A DNA stretch of 64,000 nucleotides from Streptomyces sp. NBC_01775. Its GTDB lineage: Bacteria; Actinomycetota; Actinomycetes; Streptomycetales; Streptomycetaceae. Each line of letters starts with the position of its first letter. Positions within the stretch are counted from its first letter, which is position 1. The DNA is taken from contig NZ_CP109104.1 in NCBI RefSeq assembly GCF_035917675.1, forward strand, positions 2,852,001 through 2,916,000, in the 5' to 3' direction. The notes beneath the pieces are model-generated. The model had not been told where the DNA came from and did no database searches. It saw nothing but the letters and a program-made list of their open reading frames with translations. Position numbers and translations under genes: made by a program. Shown one piece after another: positions 9,575-19,937 of the stretch.

Positions 9575-9870
9575 GCCTCCTCCCCCAGGATCTGCGGGAC
9601 CTTGAAACGCTGCTGCTCCTGCGCGGGGGCGCCGGAGAGCGCCTGCTGCGGGGTCAGCGACGGACGGACCTCGTCCTGTCGCATGACGTTGGTGAGCGGG
9701 AGCGGGTGGGAGGTCGGTGGTACGTCCTCGTCGGCGACATCGGAGACGGCGGCTACCGCGCCGATGATGTCGTCGAGCTGTCCGGCGAAGTGGTCGAGCT
9801 CTTCGTCTTTCAGCTCCAGGCGCGCCAGCTTGGCGAGGTGGGCGACCTCCTCGCGCGAGATGCCAGGCAT
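9571..9870 (-). CDS. gatC: Glutamyl-tRNA(Gln) amidotransferase subunit C
   Basis: 99 residues with the typical GatC N terminus ([15 protein letters not shown]) and the C-terminal signature LRQDEV-like block ([11 protein letters not shown]). GatC wraps around the GatA-GatB interface and stabilises the complex. It is the first gene of the gat operon. The 240 bp upstream separate it from the divergent peptide operon. Confidence 0.96.
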   Translation of the reverse strand: MPGISREEVAHLAKLARLELKDEELDHFAGQLDDIIGAVAAVSDVADEDVPPTSHPLPLTNVMRQDEVRPSLTPQQALSGAPAQEQQRFKVPQILGEEA

Positions 9871-10039
9871 GCAGCGGTCCTCTTGTGAGTGTCGGATGGT
9901 CCGGCCCCAATCCTATGGGTCGCCCGCGACTGTCCGGGACTGGCTTTCGCTCCCGGGCCCGCGACCCGCGAGGAGGCCGCCGTTCGCGCCGGGGCGGGTG
10001 CGCCGGGCCTGACCGGAAGGCCGGACCGCACTGTCCGAT

Positions 10040-10107
10040 TTGCCCGAATTGCGCGTATATGAGGAGTAGGTCACTATAAAAACTGTCCCCATGAGGAAAG
10101 GAGCGAT
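10040..10107 (+). promoter_or_regulatory. Promoter and ribosome-binding region of the peptide operon
   Basis: The stretch before the small peptide gene is markedly A/T-richer than its surroundings (GCGTATATGAG...CACTATAAAA). A loose promoter fit is TTGCGC at 10049-10054 with CACTAT at 10072-10077, 17 nt apart. A strong purine ribosome site (GGAAAGGAG) lies about 8 nt before the ATG at 10111. No inverted-repeat operator is obvious. Confidence 0.4.
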
Positions 10108-10110
10108 CTC

Positions 10111-10296
10111 ATGTCGATGGATCGCACTGCTCCGGCAGAGACCACCGCCCTGACGTCCGAGGTCGAGGGCCTGATGAACGCCCCCGAGCCCGACGGCGTG
10201 TTCCGTGACTCACGTGAGTGCGGAGGCGCGGTGCTCCTCGCCGCTCTGCTGCTCCTGTCTCCCCCGACCCCCCGCCCCAAGACGGACCCCAAGTAA
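10111..10296 (+). CDS. Small peptide, candidate RiPP precursor or membrane-active peptide
   Basis: 61 residues starting MSMDRTAPAE. The N-terminal half is acidic and leader-like (EVEGLMNAPEPDGVF). Residues 36-39 are E-C-G-G, with the only cysteine at C37. A very hydrophobic run follows (AVLLAALLLL, about 40-49), then a proline/lysine tail (SPPTPRPKTDPK). The G-G boundary resembles a double-glycine processing site, leaving a 22-residue C-terminal segment. The gene has a strong ribosome site and is first in a five-gene operon; the next start is only 10 nt past its stop. I do not recognise a known precursor family. It could instead be a small membrane protein. Confidence 0.7.
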   Translation: MSMDRTAPAETTALTSEVEGLMNAPEPDGVFRDSRECGGAVLLAALLLLSPPTPRPKTDPK

Positions 10297-10306
10297 GGAG
10301 CCCGTC

Positions 10307-11011
10307 TTGACGGAACAGGCACAGGGAGCAGCCGCCTTGAGCGCGGTCGTCGCTGATGCCGCATCGGAGATCGCCCTCGCCCTGCGCGGCGAGGGCGATC
10401 CCTATGCGCTCTCCCGGACACTGCGGCAGGAGGACGCGCTCTCCCCCGCCGCGGTCCGGGTCCTCGGCGCCGACGCCCTCGCCCCGTACGCGCTGGACGG
10501 ACACCCCGGAGCCGACGGCGCGGGCAACGCGGACGCGGCGATGGTGCGGGAGGCGCTGACCGCCTTCCCGCCGGCCGACGGCGCCTCGGCCGTCTCGGTG
10601 TGGAGCTACCGCGGGCTGATGGAAGCCTCCCGCGCGTTCCTGCCCGCCCACGCCGCGCACTTGCCGAACCCGCCCGAGCCGGGAGACGACTGGCTCACCT
10701 CCGACCCCTGGCCCCGGCTGTCCCACCGGGTCTCCCAGCTCGCGTCCCTGGCGCTGCCCGGACTCGCGCCCGTCCTCACCGAGCGGCTGACCGGACGCAC
10801 CGAGGACCTGGCCCGCGGCTTCGTCCGCGCCGTACGCCGCCGCGACTGGCAGCAGTCGGCGGGACTGGGCCGCTGGCTGGCCCGGCTGCCACAGACGCCG
10901 CCCACCCTCGGCCTGGATGACGGACTGCGCTTCGTACGGCAGATGAGCGACGACCCCCGGGTCACCGTCCATGTCACCGCCGCCCAGATCTTCTTCGGGC
11001 GGGCCCGGTGA
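10307..11011 (+). CDS. Unknown protein, second gene of the peptide operon
   Basis: 234 residues, start TTG at 10307 with GGAG 6 nt upstream, directly after the peptide stop. It is soluble and mostly helical by composition, with no signal peptide, membrane segment or recognisable catalytic motif. Notable blocks are WSYRGLMEASRAFLPAHAAH, RGFVRAVRRRDWQQSAGLG and the C terminus TVHVTAAQIFFGRAR. Its stop overlaps the next start (GTGA). Its place between the peptide and the paralogous pair suggests a role in recognising or modifying the peptide, but nothing in the sequence proves that. Confidence 0.75.
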   Translation: MTEQAQGAAALSAVVADAASEIALALRGEGDPYALSRTLRQEDALSPAAVRVLGADALAPYALDGHPGADGAGNADAAMVREALTAFPPADGASAVSVWSYRGLMEASRAFLPAHAAHLPNPPEPGDDWLTSDPWPRLSHRVSQLASLALPGLAPVLTERLTGRTEDLARGFVRAVRRRDWQQSAGLGRWLARLPQTPPTLGLDDGLRFVRQMSDDPRVTVHVTAAQIFFGRAR

Positions 11012-12000
11012 CCGCCACCCGCCAGGCGGCTCCCGAGAGCCGCCACAGGGCCCAGGAAGCAGACGCGGAACTCCTCGACGTCCTGGTGGGCGAGAGCCTG
11101 GGATGGACGGAGCGCAACCGAGACTGCTTCCGTCTGCCGCCGGACGTCACCACCACCGCCGATCCGAACGTGACCCTCAAACCGCTCTGTGAGCTCGCCG
11201 AGCTGACAGCGCTGATCGCGTCCTGCCACCCCGTGCCCGCCCTGCGCGCCCAGGCGGGGCGGCTGTTCTCCCACGCCTGGCAGGAGACCCGCGAGGGCGA
11301 CCTGTTCGCCGACCTCGTGAGGGGGGAGCCGCAGGCCACCTACCCGGTGGAGCTGTACGGCGTCTTCGCTCGGGCCGGGCTGCGCAACGCCGCCGTGGAC
11401 GAGCTGATGCGGACCACGACCGCGCTGCGCGGCTGGCAGGTCGCGCGCGAGGACCATACCCGGACACTGGCCGTGCTCAACGCCGAGGAGAGGATCGGAC
11501 TGCCGCTCCACGCCGACTTCGGCGCGGAGCTGGCCGACACCGGCCTGGGCCGGCTGCCGGAGCCCTGGCTGCTGGAGTGCAGATCGGCCTACGGCCTCAC
11601 CCACGACGCCTTCCACCTCACCGACTGGGGCCGCGAACGGGCCCGGCTCTCCCCCGCAGCGGCGGAGTACCTGCGGCTGTGGCTGCCCGCCTGGGTGGAG
11701 AGCTGGCTGGAGGAGCAGTTGTGGGACCTGGTGGGCGAACTGCTGGCCGTCACCGCCTTCCTGCCCGGCGCGCCGTTCGACGCGGCGGTCTGGCAGCGGC
11801 TGGCCGACGCCAGGACGGCGGACGGCGCCCTCCCCGAGCAGGGAGCCCCGCCCGTGCCCGGGACCAGCGCCGTGGACACCTTCTACGCCTGCTACCACTC
11901 CACCCTCGTCCTGTCGTTCGCCGCCACCTTGGCCCGGACCGCGGCCCCGGACCCGGCCCCGGACCCGAGCCCGGCCCCGGAGAGGGAGACCGCCGGATGA
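11008..12000 (+). CDS. Uncharacterised helical protein, paralogue 1 of the peptide operon
   Basis: 330 residues, coupled to both neighbours by GTGA and ATGA overlaps. It is clearly homologous to the next gene product. Shared blocks are LAVLNAEERIGL, YGLTHDAFHLTDWG, AEYLRLWLPAW, LWDLVGELLAV, and a late histidine (CYHSTLV). The regular helices with conserved inward-type H, W and D residues suggest an alpha/alpha-barrel-like fold. From memory it resembles uncharacterised actinobacterial proteins of the DUF6895 type, which I could not check. The proline-rich C-terminal tail is probably disordered. Enzymatic function is unknown. Confidence 0.8.
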   Translation: MTATRQAAPESRHRAQEADAELLDVLVGESLGWTERNRDCFRLPPDVTTTADPNVTLKPLCELAELTALIASCHPVPALRAQAGRLFSHAWQETREGDLFADLVRGEPQATYPVELYGVFARAGLRNAAVDELMRTTTALRGWQVAREDHTRTLAVLNAEERIGLPLHADFGAELADTGLGRLPEPWLLECRSAYGLTHDAFHLTDWGRERARLSPAAAEYLRLWLPAWVESWLEEQLWDLVGELLAVTAFLPGAPFDAAVWQRLADARTADGALPEQGAPPVPGTSAVDTFYACYHSTLVLSFAATLARTAAPDPAPDPSPAPERETAG

Positions 12001-12926
12001 CCACGATCGCCCCCGCTCCCCCCGCGCTGCTGCACACCGTCGGCGACCGCGCGCTCAGCTGGCTCGACGCCCATCGCGACTACTTCCGGCTGACCGAGGC
12101 GGACCGGGCACGGGGGGATGCCCTGGTGGAACGTCTCAAGCCGATCGGCGAACTGGCGATCAACATGAGGATGCTCTTCCGGGAAGGCGTGGCGGGCAGC
12201 CGGCAGCGCACACGGGCCGGGGCGCTGCTGGACTTCGCCTGGCGGGAGTTGCTGGACGGCGGAAACGTGCTGGCCGCGCACCAGCACAACGAGCCGTTCT
12301 CCCCCGTGTCCCTGGAGATCTACGCGGCCTTCCACGAACTGGACCACCGGCACCCCGGGCTTGAGGCGGCGCTGGAACTCCCCCGGCGCAGCACCACCTG
12401 GCAGGCGCTGGAAATGCCCCCGTGCAGGCGGCTGGGGGTCCTCAACGCGGAGCGCCGGATGGGGCTGACACCCAGCGGCGACTTCGCGCGGGCCACCGCG
12501 GCCACCTGGCTCGGCCACCGTCCGGAGCCGTGGACGGTGCATCTGCACACCGCCTACGACATCACCCACACCGTCTTCCACCTAACCAACTGGGGCGAGG
12601 ATCCGGGCGGCCTGCCGGAGCCGCTCGCCGACTATCTCAGGCTGTATCTGCCCGCCTGGGCGACGGACTGGGCGGAACTCGAACACTGGGACCTGCTGGG
12701 CGAGCTCCTCATCGTCGACGCCTGTCTGCCGCGGCCCGCGCTGGACGGAGAGCTGTGGGAGCGGTACGCGGCGGCGCAGTCCCCGACAGGAGCGATGCCG
12801 ACGTGGGGGCAGATGCCGCAGGGCGACCCGTCCGACGTCTTCGACACCGTGCACCACCCCACGCTGGTCGCCGCTTCCGCGTCCGCCATGGCCACCTCCC
12901 GCTCGCTGTCGGCAGGCGGGACATGA
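11997..12926 (+). CDS. Uncharacterised helical protein, paralogue 2 of the peptide operon
   Basis: 309 residues, ATG 11997 inside ATGA with the previous stop. It aligns along most of its length with the preceding protein: FRL near the N terminus, LGVLNAERRMGL, YDITHTVFHLTNWGED, DYLRLYLPAWATDW, HWDLLGELLIV, DGELWERY, and a late HHPTLV. Conserved histidines in THxxFHLT and in the last block, plus the WDLxGELL motif, are the best candidates for an active site or metal site. Two diverged copies side by side suggest a heterodimer or successive reactions. No known family function can be assigned. Confidence 0.8.
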   Translation: MTTIAPAPPALLHTVGDRALSWLDAHRDYFRLTEADRARGDALVERLKPIGELAINMRMLFREGVAGSRQRTRAGALLDFAWRELLDGGNVLAAHQHNEPFSPVSLEIYAAFHELDHRHPGLEAALELPRRSTTWQALEMPPCRRLGVLNAERRMGLTPSGDFARATAATWLGHRPEPWTVHLHTAYDITHTVFHLTNWGEDPGGLPEPLADYLRLYLPAWATDWAELEHWDLLGELLIVDACLPRPALDGELWERYAAAQSPTGAMPTWGQMPQGDPSDVFDTVHHPTLVAASASAMATSRSLSAGGT

Positions 12927-14002
12927 CGACGGACCGGACGGACCAGACGGACAGGAGAGACCGGACGGACCGTTCCGAGACCGCGCTCAGAAACCGGCTC
13001 GCGCTGGAGGTGGCCCGCCTCGAAGCGCCCGACGTGGTGCTCGGCGTCACCCGGCGCGGCAGGCGAACCGTGGTGACCGGCGGTCTGGCGCCCGAACGCA
13101 CCACCCCCCGGGAGGCGCTGCGCTACGAACTCGGCTCGCTCACCAAGACGTACACCGTGCTGCTGCTGGTCACACTGGCCGCCGAGGGCGTGCTGACCCA
13201 GGACGACCGGCTGGCCGCGCATCTGCCGCCCACGCTGCGGCTGCCGCACCCCGCCTCCCGCGGCATCACGCTGCGCAATCTGGCCACGCACACCGCCGGG
13301 CTGCCCCGCATTCCCTACGACCTGCTTCCCGGCGCCCTGCTGCGCCCCAGCGTGAGCGGCTACGCCCGCTACGACACCGGCCGGCTGCTGCGCACCTTCG
13401 CGGCCACCCGGCCCCGGCACCCGGCGGGAAGCCGCTGGAGCTACTCGAACTTCGGCGTCGCGCTGCTGGGCCCGGCCCTGGCCCGGGCGGCCCAGGGCAC
13501 GTACCCGGCGCTGCTGGGCACCCAGGTGCTACGGCCCCTCGGGCTGACCGGCACCACACTGGCGCCGGGGCCCACGGGAGCGGACGCCGTGGGCTACCGC
13601 GGTGACGGCCGCACCCCGCTGCCCGGCACCGACATGGGCGCCTTCAGCGCGGCGGGGGCCGTGCGGGCCACTCCGCACGACATGCTCGGCTACCTGGAGG
13701 CCCATCTGCACCCCGCGGCCACCTCGCTGAGCGGGCCGCTGAAGGAGGTTCAGGTGCCGCAGCTGCACCGGGGCGGGCGGCGCGGTGAGACGCACACCCT
13801 GGCCTGGTTCCAGCACCCCGCACCCGGTGGACCGTTGCTCTTCCACGCCGGGGCGGTCTTCGGTCAGCAGGCGTTCCTCGGCTACCACCCGGCATCCGGC
13901 ACCGGCCTCGCCGCCGTGGCCACCCGCAGATCCCGGCGCTGCCCACTGATGCCGACTGCGTACAACCTGCTGTACGGGCTGGCCGAGGAGGCAGCCGCCT
14001 GA
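12923..14002 (+). CDS. Cytoplasmic serine hydrolase, class C beta-lactamase / esterase fold
   Basis: 359 residues with the penicillin-binding fold motifs in order: SLTK at 72-75 (nucleophile S72, K75), YSN at 174-176, and HAG at 308-310 in place of KTG. That pattern fits family-VIII esterases, D-aminopeptidases and class C-like proteins. There is no signal peptide or lipobox; the N terminus is a polar Asp/Arg repeat (TDRTDQTDRRDRTDRS). It is coupled by ATGA to the second paralogue, so it is expected to act inside the cell with the operon. A peptidase or acyl-transfer role on the small peptide is plausible, but it may be unrelated to antibiotics. Confidence 0.85.
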   Translation: MTTDRTDQTDRRDRTDRSETALRNRLALEVARLEAPDVVLGVTRRGRRTVVTGGLAPERTTPREALRYELGSLTKTYTVLLLVTLAAEGVLTQDDRLAAHLPPTLRLPHPASRGITLRNLATHTAGLPRIPYDLLPGALLRPSVSGYARYDTGRLLRTFAATRPRHPAGSRWSYSNFGVALLGPALARAAQGTYPALLGTQVLRPLGLTGTTLAPGPTGADAVGYRGDGRTPLPGTDMGAFSAAGAVRATPHDMLGYLEAHLHPAATSLSGPLKEVQVPQLHRGGRRGETHTLAWFQHPAPGGPLLFHAGAVFGQQAFLGYHPASGTGLAAVATRRSRRCPLMPTAYNLLYGLAEEAAA

Positions 14003-14023
14003 GCGGGCAGCCGACGCCGGGCA

Positions 14024-14061
14024 GGCCGCCGTTCGCCGGGCCGGCCGCCGTTCGCCGGGCC
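14024..14061. repeat. 19-bp perfect tandem duplication
   Basis: Two identical 19-bp units, each starting GGCCGCCGTTCGCCGG, lie at 14024-14042 and 14043-14061 in the short gap between the convergent serine hydrolase and GGDEF-EAL genes. This G/C-rich segment can form hairpins and may serve as terminator sequence. Confidence 0.7.
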
Positions 14062-14084
14062 GGCGCGAACCCGCCCGGCCCCGG

Positions 14085-16337
14085 TTACGGGGTGCGGGCA
14101 GGCGGCCCCGACGTTATGGAGCGGGCCGCCGGGACCTCGCGGGCCCTCAACCACGCGGTGGTCTCACCGGGCGGCATGGCCGCAGCAACGAGCCACCCCT
14201 GAACCGCATCGCAGCCAAGATCCCGAAGCCGCTCCCACGTCTCGTCGTCCTCCACCCCCTCCGCCACAACCATGAGCCCCAAGGAGTGCGCCAGATCCAC
14301 CGTGCAGCGCACGATCTCCGCGTCCTCGGTGTCCACCGCGAGCCGGGCCACGAACGACCGGTCGATCTTCAGCTCGCTGACGGGCAGCCGCCGCAGGTGG
14401 ACCAGGGAGGAGTAGCCGGTCCCGAAGTCGTCGAGCGACATCTTCACGCCGTGCCCGGTGAGCCCCGCCAGGGTGTCGGCCGCCTGCTGGGGGTCTTCGA
14501 GCAGCACGTGCTCGGTGATCTCCAGCTGAAGCGCTCCCGGGGGTACGCCGTGCCGGGCCAGCCGGGCCGCGACGGCGCCGGCGAAGCCGGGCGAGTGGAC
14601 GTCGCGGGGCGAGACGTTGACGGCGACCGGCACGGTCAGCCCGCACGAGCGCCAGATGGCGACCTGTGCGAGGGCGGTCTCCAGCACGTACTCGGTCAGC
14701 CGGGGCATCAGGCCCGAGGTCTCGGCGATGGCGATGAACTCGTCCGGGGGGACGCGCCCGCGCTCGGGGTGCACCCAGCGCACCAGCGCCTCCAGGCCGG
14801 AGACGGTGCCGTCGAAGCCGACCTTGGGCTGGTAGTGCAGCTCGACCTCGCCGGCGTCCAGCGCGCGCCGCAGGTCGGCGAGGAGCCCGAGGCGGTCGGG
14901 GGTGTTGCCGTCCCGGGTGGCCTCGTAGACCTCGACGGCGGTGCGGTCCCGCTTGGCCTCGTACATCGCCACGTCGGCGCGGCGCAGCAGGCCCTCGGCC
15001 TCGTCGGCGTGGTCGGGGAAGACGGCGACACCGGCGCTGGCCTCCAGCACGAGCGTCAGTCCGTCCAGGTCGAGCGGGGAGCCGAGGGCCGAGACCAGGC
15101 CCCGCGCGATCCGCTGGGCGCTGGTGGTGGAGTCGGCGACCGGGAGCAGCACGGCGAACTCGTCGCCGCCGAGCCTGGCCGCCTCCGCGCCGCGCGGGAG
15201 CGCGTCCCGCAGCCGCTGCGCTATCTGCAACAGGAGCCGGTCGCCCGCGAGATGGCCGAGGGTGTCGTTGACGGAGCGGAAGCGGTCCAGGTCGATGAGG
15301 ACGAGCGCGGAGCGGGCTCCGGTGCGCTCGGCCTCGTCGAGCGCCGCCCAGGTGCGCTCCAGCAGCCACAGCCGGTTGGGCAGCCCGGTGAGCGGGTCGC
15401 GCAGCTGTTCCTCGGCGCGGGCGCGGGCGATGCGGAGCGTGGAGTCGAGGGCGATCAGCGGGATCGCGAACAGCGGGAGCAGCAGCGGCTTGTGGACGGC
15501 GACGACGACGATGAGCGGGGCGATGCCCAGCAGGGAGACGCCGACGAGGCTCTGGCGGACGAGCGCGGTGCGCAGCGCCGAGGGCAGGCCCCCGGCGTGC
15601 GGGGCCGAGGTGTACCACTGGAGGGCCCGGGTGACCAGCAGATAGACCCCGGCGACGAGCACGATCTGCGGCGCGGCCGACAGCTCCCAGTCGGGGGGCT
15701 CCCAGGGGTTCTCCACGGAGGGGCGCACTCCGCACAGGGCGAGGGAGAGCGAGGCGGCGCCGATGCCGAGGATGTCGATGGCGCCCTGCACGAACGCCTG
15801 CCGCCAGCGGTGCCGGCGCGCGGCGCCGACCAGGACGACGACGGCGAGACTGACCAGCAGCGCGGGCACCCAGCCGCACAGCAGCAAGATGGCGAGGGTG
15901 AGCGCGGGGCCCGAGCCGGTGCCGCTCCACCAGCGGTCGCGGCCCATGGTGACGAGGTGGGCGACGACGGATCCCGTCAGCACGGCGAACGACCAGCCGA
16001 CGGTGCCGCCGGGGAAGAGGGAGTGGCCGGTGGCGAGTACCCGGATGAGGCCGCCGGTCAGGGCGAGGACCGCGAGGGCGAGGACGAGCGCGGGCAGCAG
16101 CGGCGGTCGCAGGGCCAGCAGCCGCTGGAGCCAGGGGGCTTCCTCGCCGCCGGCGGTGCCGGAGCCGCTCCTGCCGCCCGGCGCGCCCGGAGCGGCGACC
16201 CCGCCGATGGCCTGCCCCGTGCCTGTGTTCGTGCCTGCCCCTGTGCCCGCACCCCGTGCCGTCCGGGCCCCCCGGCGCGTGCCGTCCGAGGGCAGGCGGG
16301 AGAACGGGGGCCGGGCTCCCCCGGAGAATTCCAGCAT
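14085..16337 (-). CDS. rmdB: Membrane-anchored GGDEF-EAL protein, RmdB-like c-di-GMP phosphodiesterase
   Basis: About 750 residues from the ATG at 16337, chosen because GAGAGG precedes it; a TTG 57 nt upstream lacks a ribosome site. After a Gly/Arg-rich head come eight or more hydrophobic segments, then a GGDEF domain with an intact LGGDEF motif. The EAL domain keeps LEALVRW, EITEH, DDFGTGYSS, KIDRSFV and VAEGVE. Its place beside ligA matches, from memory, S. coelicolor RmdB (SCO5495), a phosphodiesterase that degrades c-di-GMP and affects development. Both signature motifs are intact, so cyclase activity cannot be excluded. Confidence 0.88.
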   Translation of the reverse strand: MLEFSGGARPPFSRLPSDGTRRGARTARGAGTGAGTNTGTGQAIGGVAAPGAPGGRSGSGTAGGEEAPWLQRLLALRPPLLPALVLALAVLALTGGLIRVLATGHSLFPGGTVGWSFAVLTGSVVAHLVTMGRDRWWSGTGSGPALTLAILLLCGWVPALLVSLAVVVLVGAARRHRWRQAFVQGAIDILGIGAASLSLALCGVRPSVENPWEPPDWELSAAPQIVLVAGVYLLVTRALQWYTSAPHAGGLPSALRTALVRQSLVGVSLLGIAPLIVVVAVHKPLLLPLFAIPLIALDSTLRIARARAEEQLRDPLTGLPNRLWLLERTWAALDEAERTGARSALVLIDLDRFRSVNDTLGHLAGDRLLLQIAQRLRDALPRGAEAARLGGDEFAVLLPVADSTTSAQRIARGLVSALGSPLDLDGLTLVLEASAGVAVFPDHADEAEGLLRRADVAMYEAKRDRTAVEVYEATRDGNTPDRLGLLADLRRALDAGEVELHYQPKVGFDGTVSGLEALVRWVHPERGRVPPDEFIAIAETSGLMPRLTEYVLETALAQVAIWRSCGLTVPVAVNVSPRDVHSPGFAGAVAARLARHGVPPGALQLEITEHVLLEDPQQAADTLAGLTGHGVKMSLDDFGTGYSSLVHLRRLPVSELKIDRSFVARLAVDTEDAEIVRCTVDLAHSLGLMVVAEGVEDDETWERLRDLGCDAVQGWLVAAAMPPGETTAWLRAREVPAARSITSGPPARTP

Positions 16338-16618
16338 CCTGGTCCCTCTCGCAGCCGTCCGCGCCTGCGTCGCCGCCGCAGGCGTACGTTTCAACAGTAG
16401 GCCGCTGACCGGTAGGAGGGGCAGCGATCGGCCGCTGTTACCTGAATACGCCTACGACGAATCGTGCCCATCTTCCCCGCACCGTACGGGTGTTGTGGCC
16501 GAACGGCTGGTTCCGGAGGTCGGTGAGGCGGGAGGCTGGGGTCACCGGGTGGTGCCCGTGCGCGAACAGAAGTGCCCCGCACGGGCGTTGCGACATGTCC
16601 CGGACTCGCCCATGGAGG

Positions 16619-18841
<2,223 letters not shown>

Positions 18842-19882
18842 TCACTGAGGGTTGTCAGCGAGTGATCGTGCCGCCTGGACGCAGTGGGCGAGCGCCCGAC
18901 GCGCGTACGCGGGCGAGGCCCCCGCCAGCCCGCACGTGGGGGTGACCACGACGGACTCGGCCAGCAGCCCGGGAGACAGCCCGAGCCTGCGCCACAGCGA
19001 CCTGACACCCCCGACGCTACCGGCCGGGTCTGACAATGCCCGTCCCTCGGGCTCGGTGGAGGGCACGACACCCGCGAAGAGCGTGACGCCGCCCTCCACC
19101 GCCTCCCCGATCGCCTCGTCCTCACTCTCGGTGAGCAGTGTGGCATCGAGGGAGATGCCGTCCACGCCGGCCCGGCGCAGCAGCGCGACGGGCACGCGCG
19201 GCGCACAGGAGTGCACGATCACGGGCCCGTCGTGCACAGCGGCCAGATCGCGCAGCACGCCCTCGGCGACGGCGCGGTCGACGGCGGAGTAGGTGCGGTA
19301 TCCGCTGGCGGTGCGCACGCTGCCCTGGAGCACGGCGGTCAGCGACGGCTCGTCCAGCTGGAGGACCAATGCGGCGCCGGGCACCCTGCGCCGCAGGTCG
19401 GCCAGGTGTGCGCGCAGGCCCTCGGCGAGCGAGGCCGCCAGGTCGCGGCAGGCGCCCGGGTCGCCCAGCATCGCCTCGCCGTTGCGCCGCTCCAGGCCCG
19501 CCGCGAGCGTCCAGGGGCCGACGGCGGAGACCTTCAGACAGGCGCCCTCGCCGGTCGCGCCCTGGGTGAACTCCTCGACGGCGTCCAGGTCCTCGCCCAG
19601 CCAGGCGCGGGCGCGCCGGGTGTCGCGTCCTGGCCGGTCGCTGATCCGCCAGCCGCTGGGCTCCAGGTGCACATACATCTCGGCCAGCATCCCGGCCGTG
19701 CGGCCGAGCATGTCGGCCCCGGGGCCGCGCGCGGGCAGCTCCGGGAGATAGGGCAGGTGTCCGGGTGTCTCCAGGGATCCCGTGACGGTCCGTGCCGCCT
19801 CCCGCGCGTCGGTGCCGGGCATCGAGCCGAGGCCGGTGGCCGCCGCCGGGCCCCAGGGGGTCTGCTTACGCTTCTCGCTCAC
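18842..19882 (-). CDS. MetE-like (cobalamin-independent methionine synthase C-terminal domain) protein
   Basis: 346 residues, much shorter than full MetE (about 750), so it has only the catalytic barrel. Visible motifs are LQLDEPSL, the zinc-type histidine/cysteine in VIVHSCAP, and a late cysteine in VVTPTCGLAG. This size class, found next to ligA in Streptomyces, probably transfers methyl groups to homocysteine or a similar thiol from a donor other than folate. The substrate is not established. The GTG at 19882 gives MSEKRKQ; the gene ends 16 bp before the ligA start and is likely co-transcribed with it. Confidence 0.85.
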   Translation of the reverse strand: MSEKRKQTPWGPAAATGLGSMPGTDAREAARTVTGSLETPGHLPYLPELPARGPGADMLGRTAGMLAEMYVHLEPSGWRISDRPGRDTRRARAWLGEDLDAVEEFTQGATGEGACLKVSAVGPWTLAAGLERRNGEAMLGDPGACRDLAASLAEGLRAHLADLRRRVPGAALVLQLDEPSLTAVLQGSVRTASGYRTYSAVDRAVAEGVLRDLAAVHDGPVIVHSCAPRVPVALLRRAGVDGISLDATLLTESEDEAIGEAVEGGVTLFAGVVPSTEPEGRALSDPAGSVGGVRSLWRRLGLSPGLLAESVVVTPTCGLAGASPAYARRALAHCVQAARSLADNPQ

Positions 19883-19937
19883 CCGGGAAGCGTACGGCCG
19901 CCCGCGCGGCGCCCGGCGCCCAGCCTCGGGGTGGGGC

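Noticed and set aside
12923..14002. Antibiotic beta-lactamase call for the serine hydrolase in the peptide operon
   Set aside because: No export signal, HAG in place of KTG, and translational coupling to unrelated genes argue against a penicillin-degrading role.
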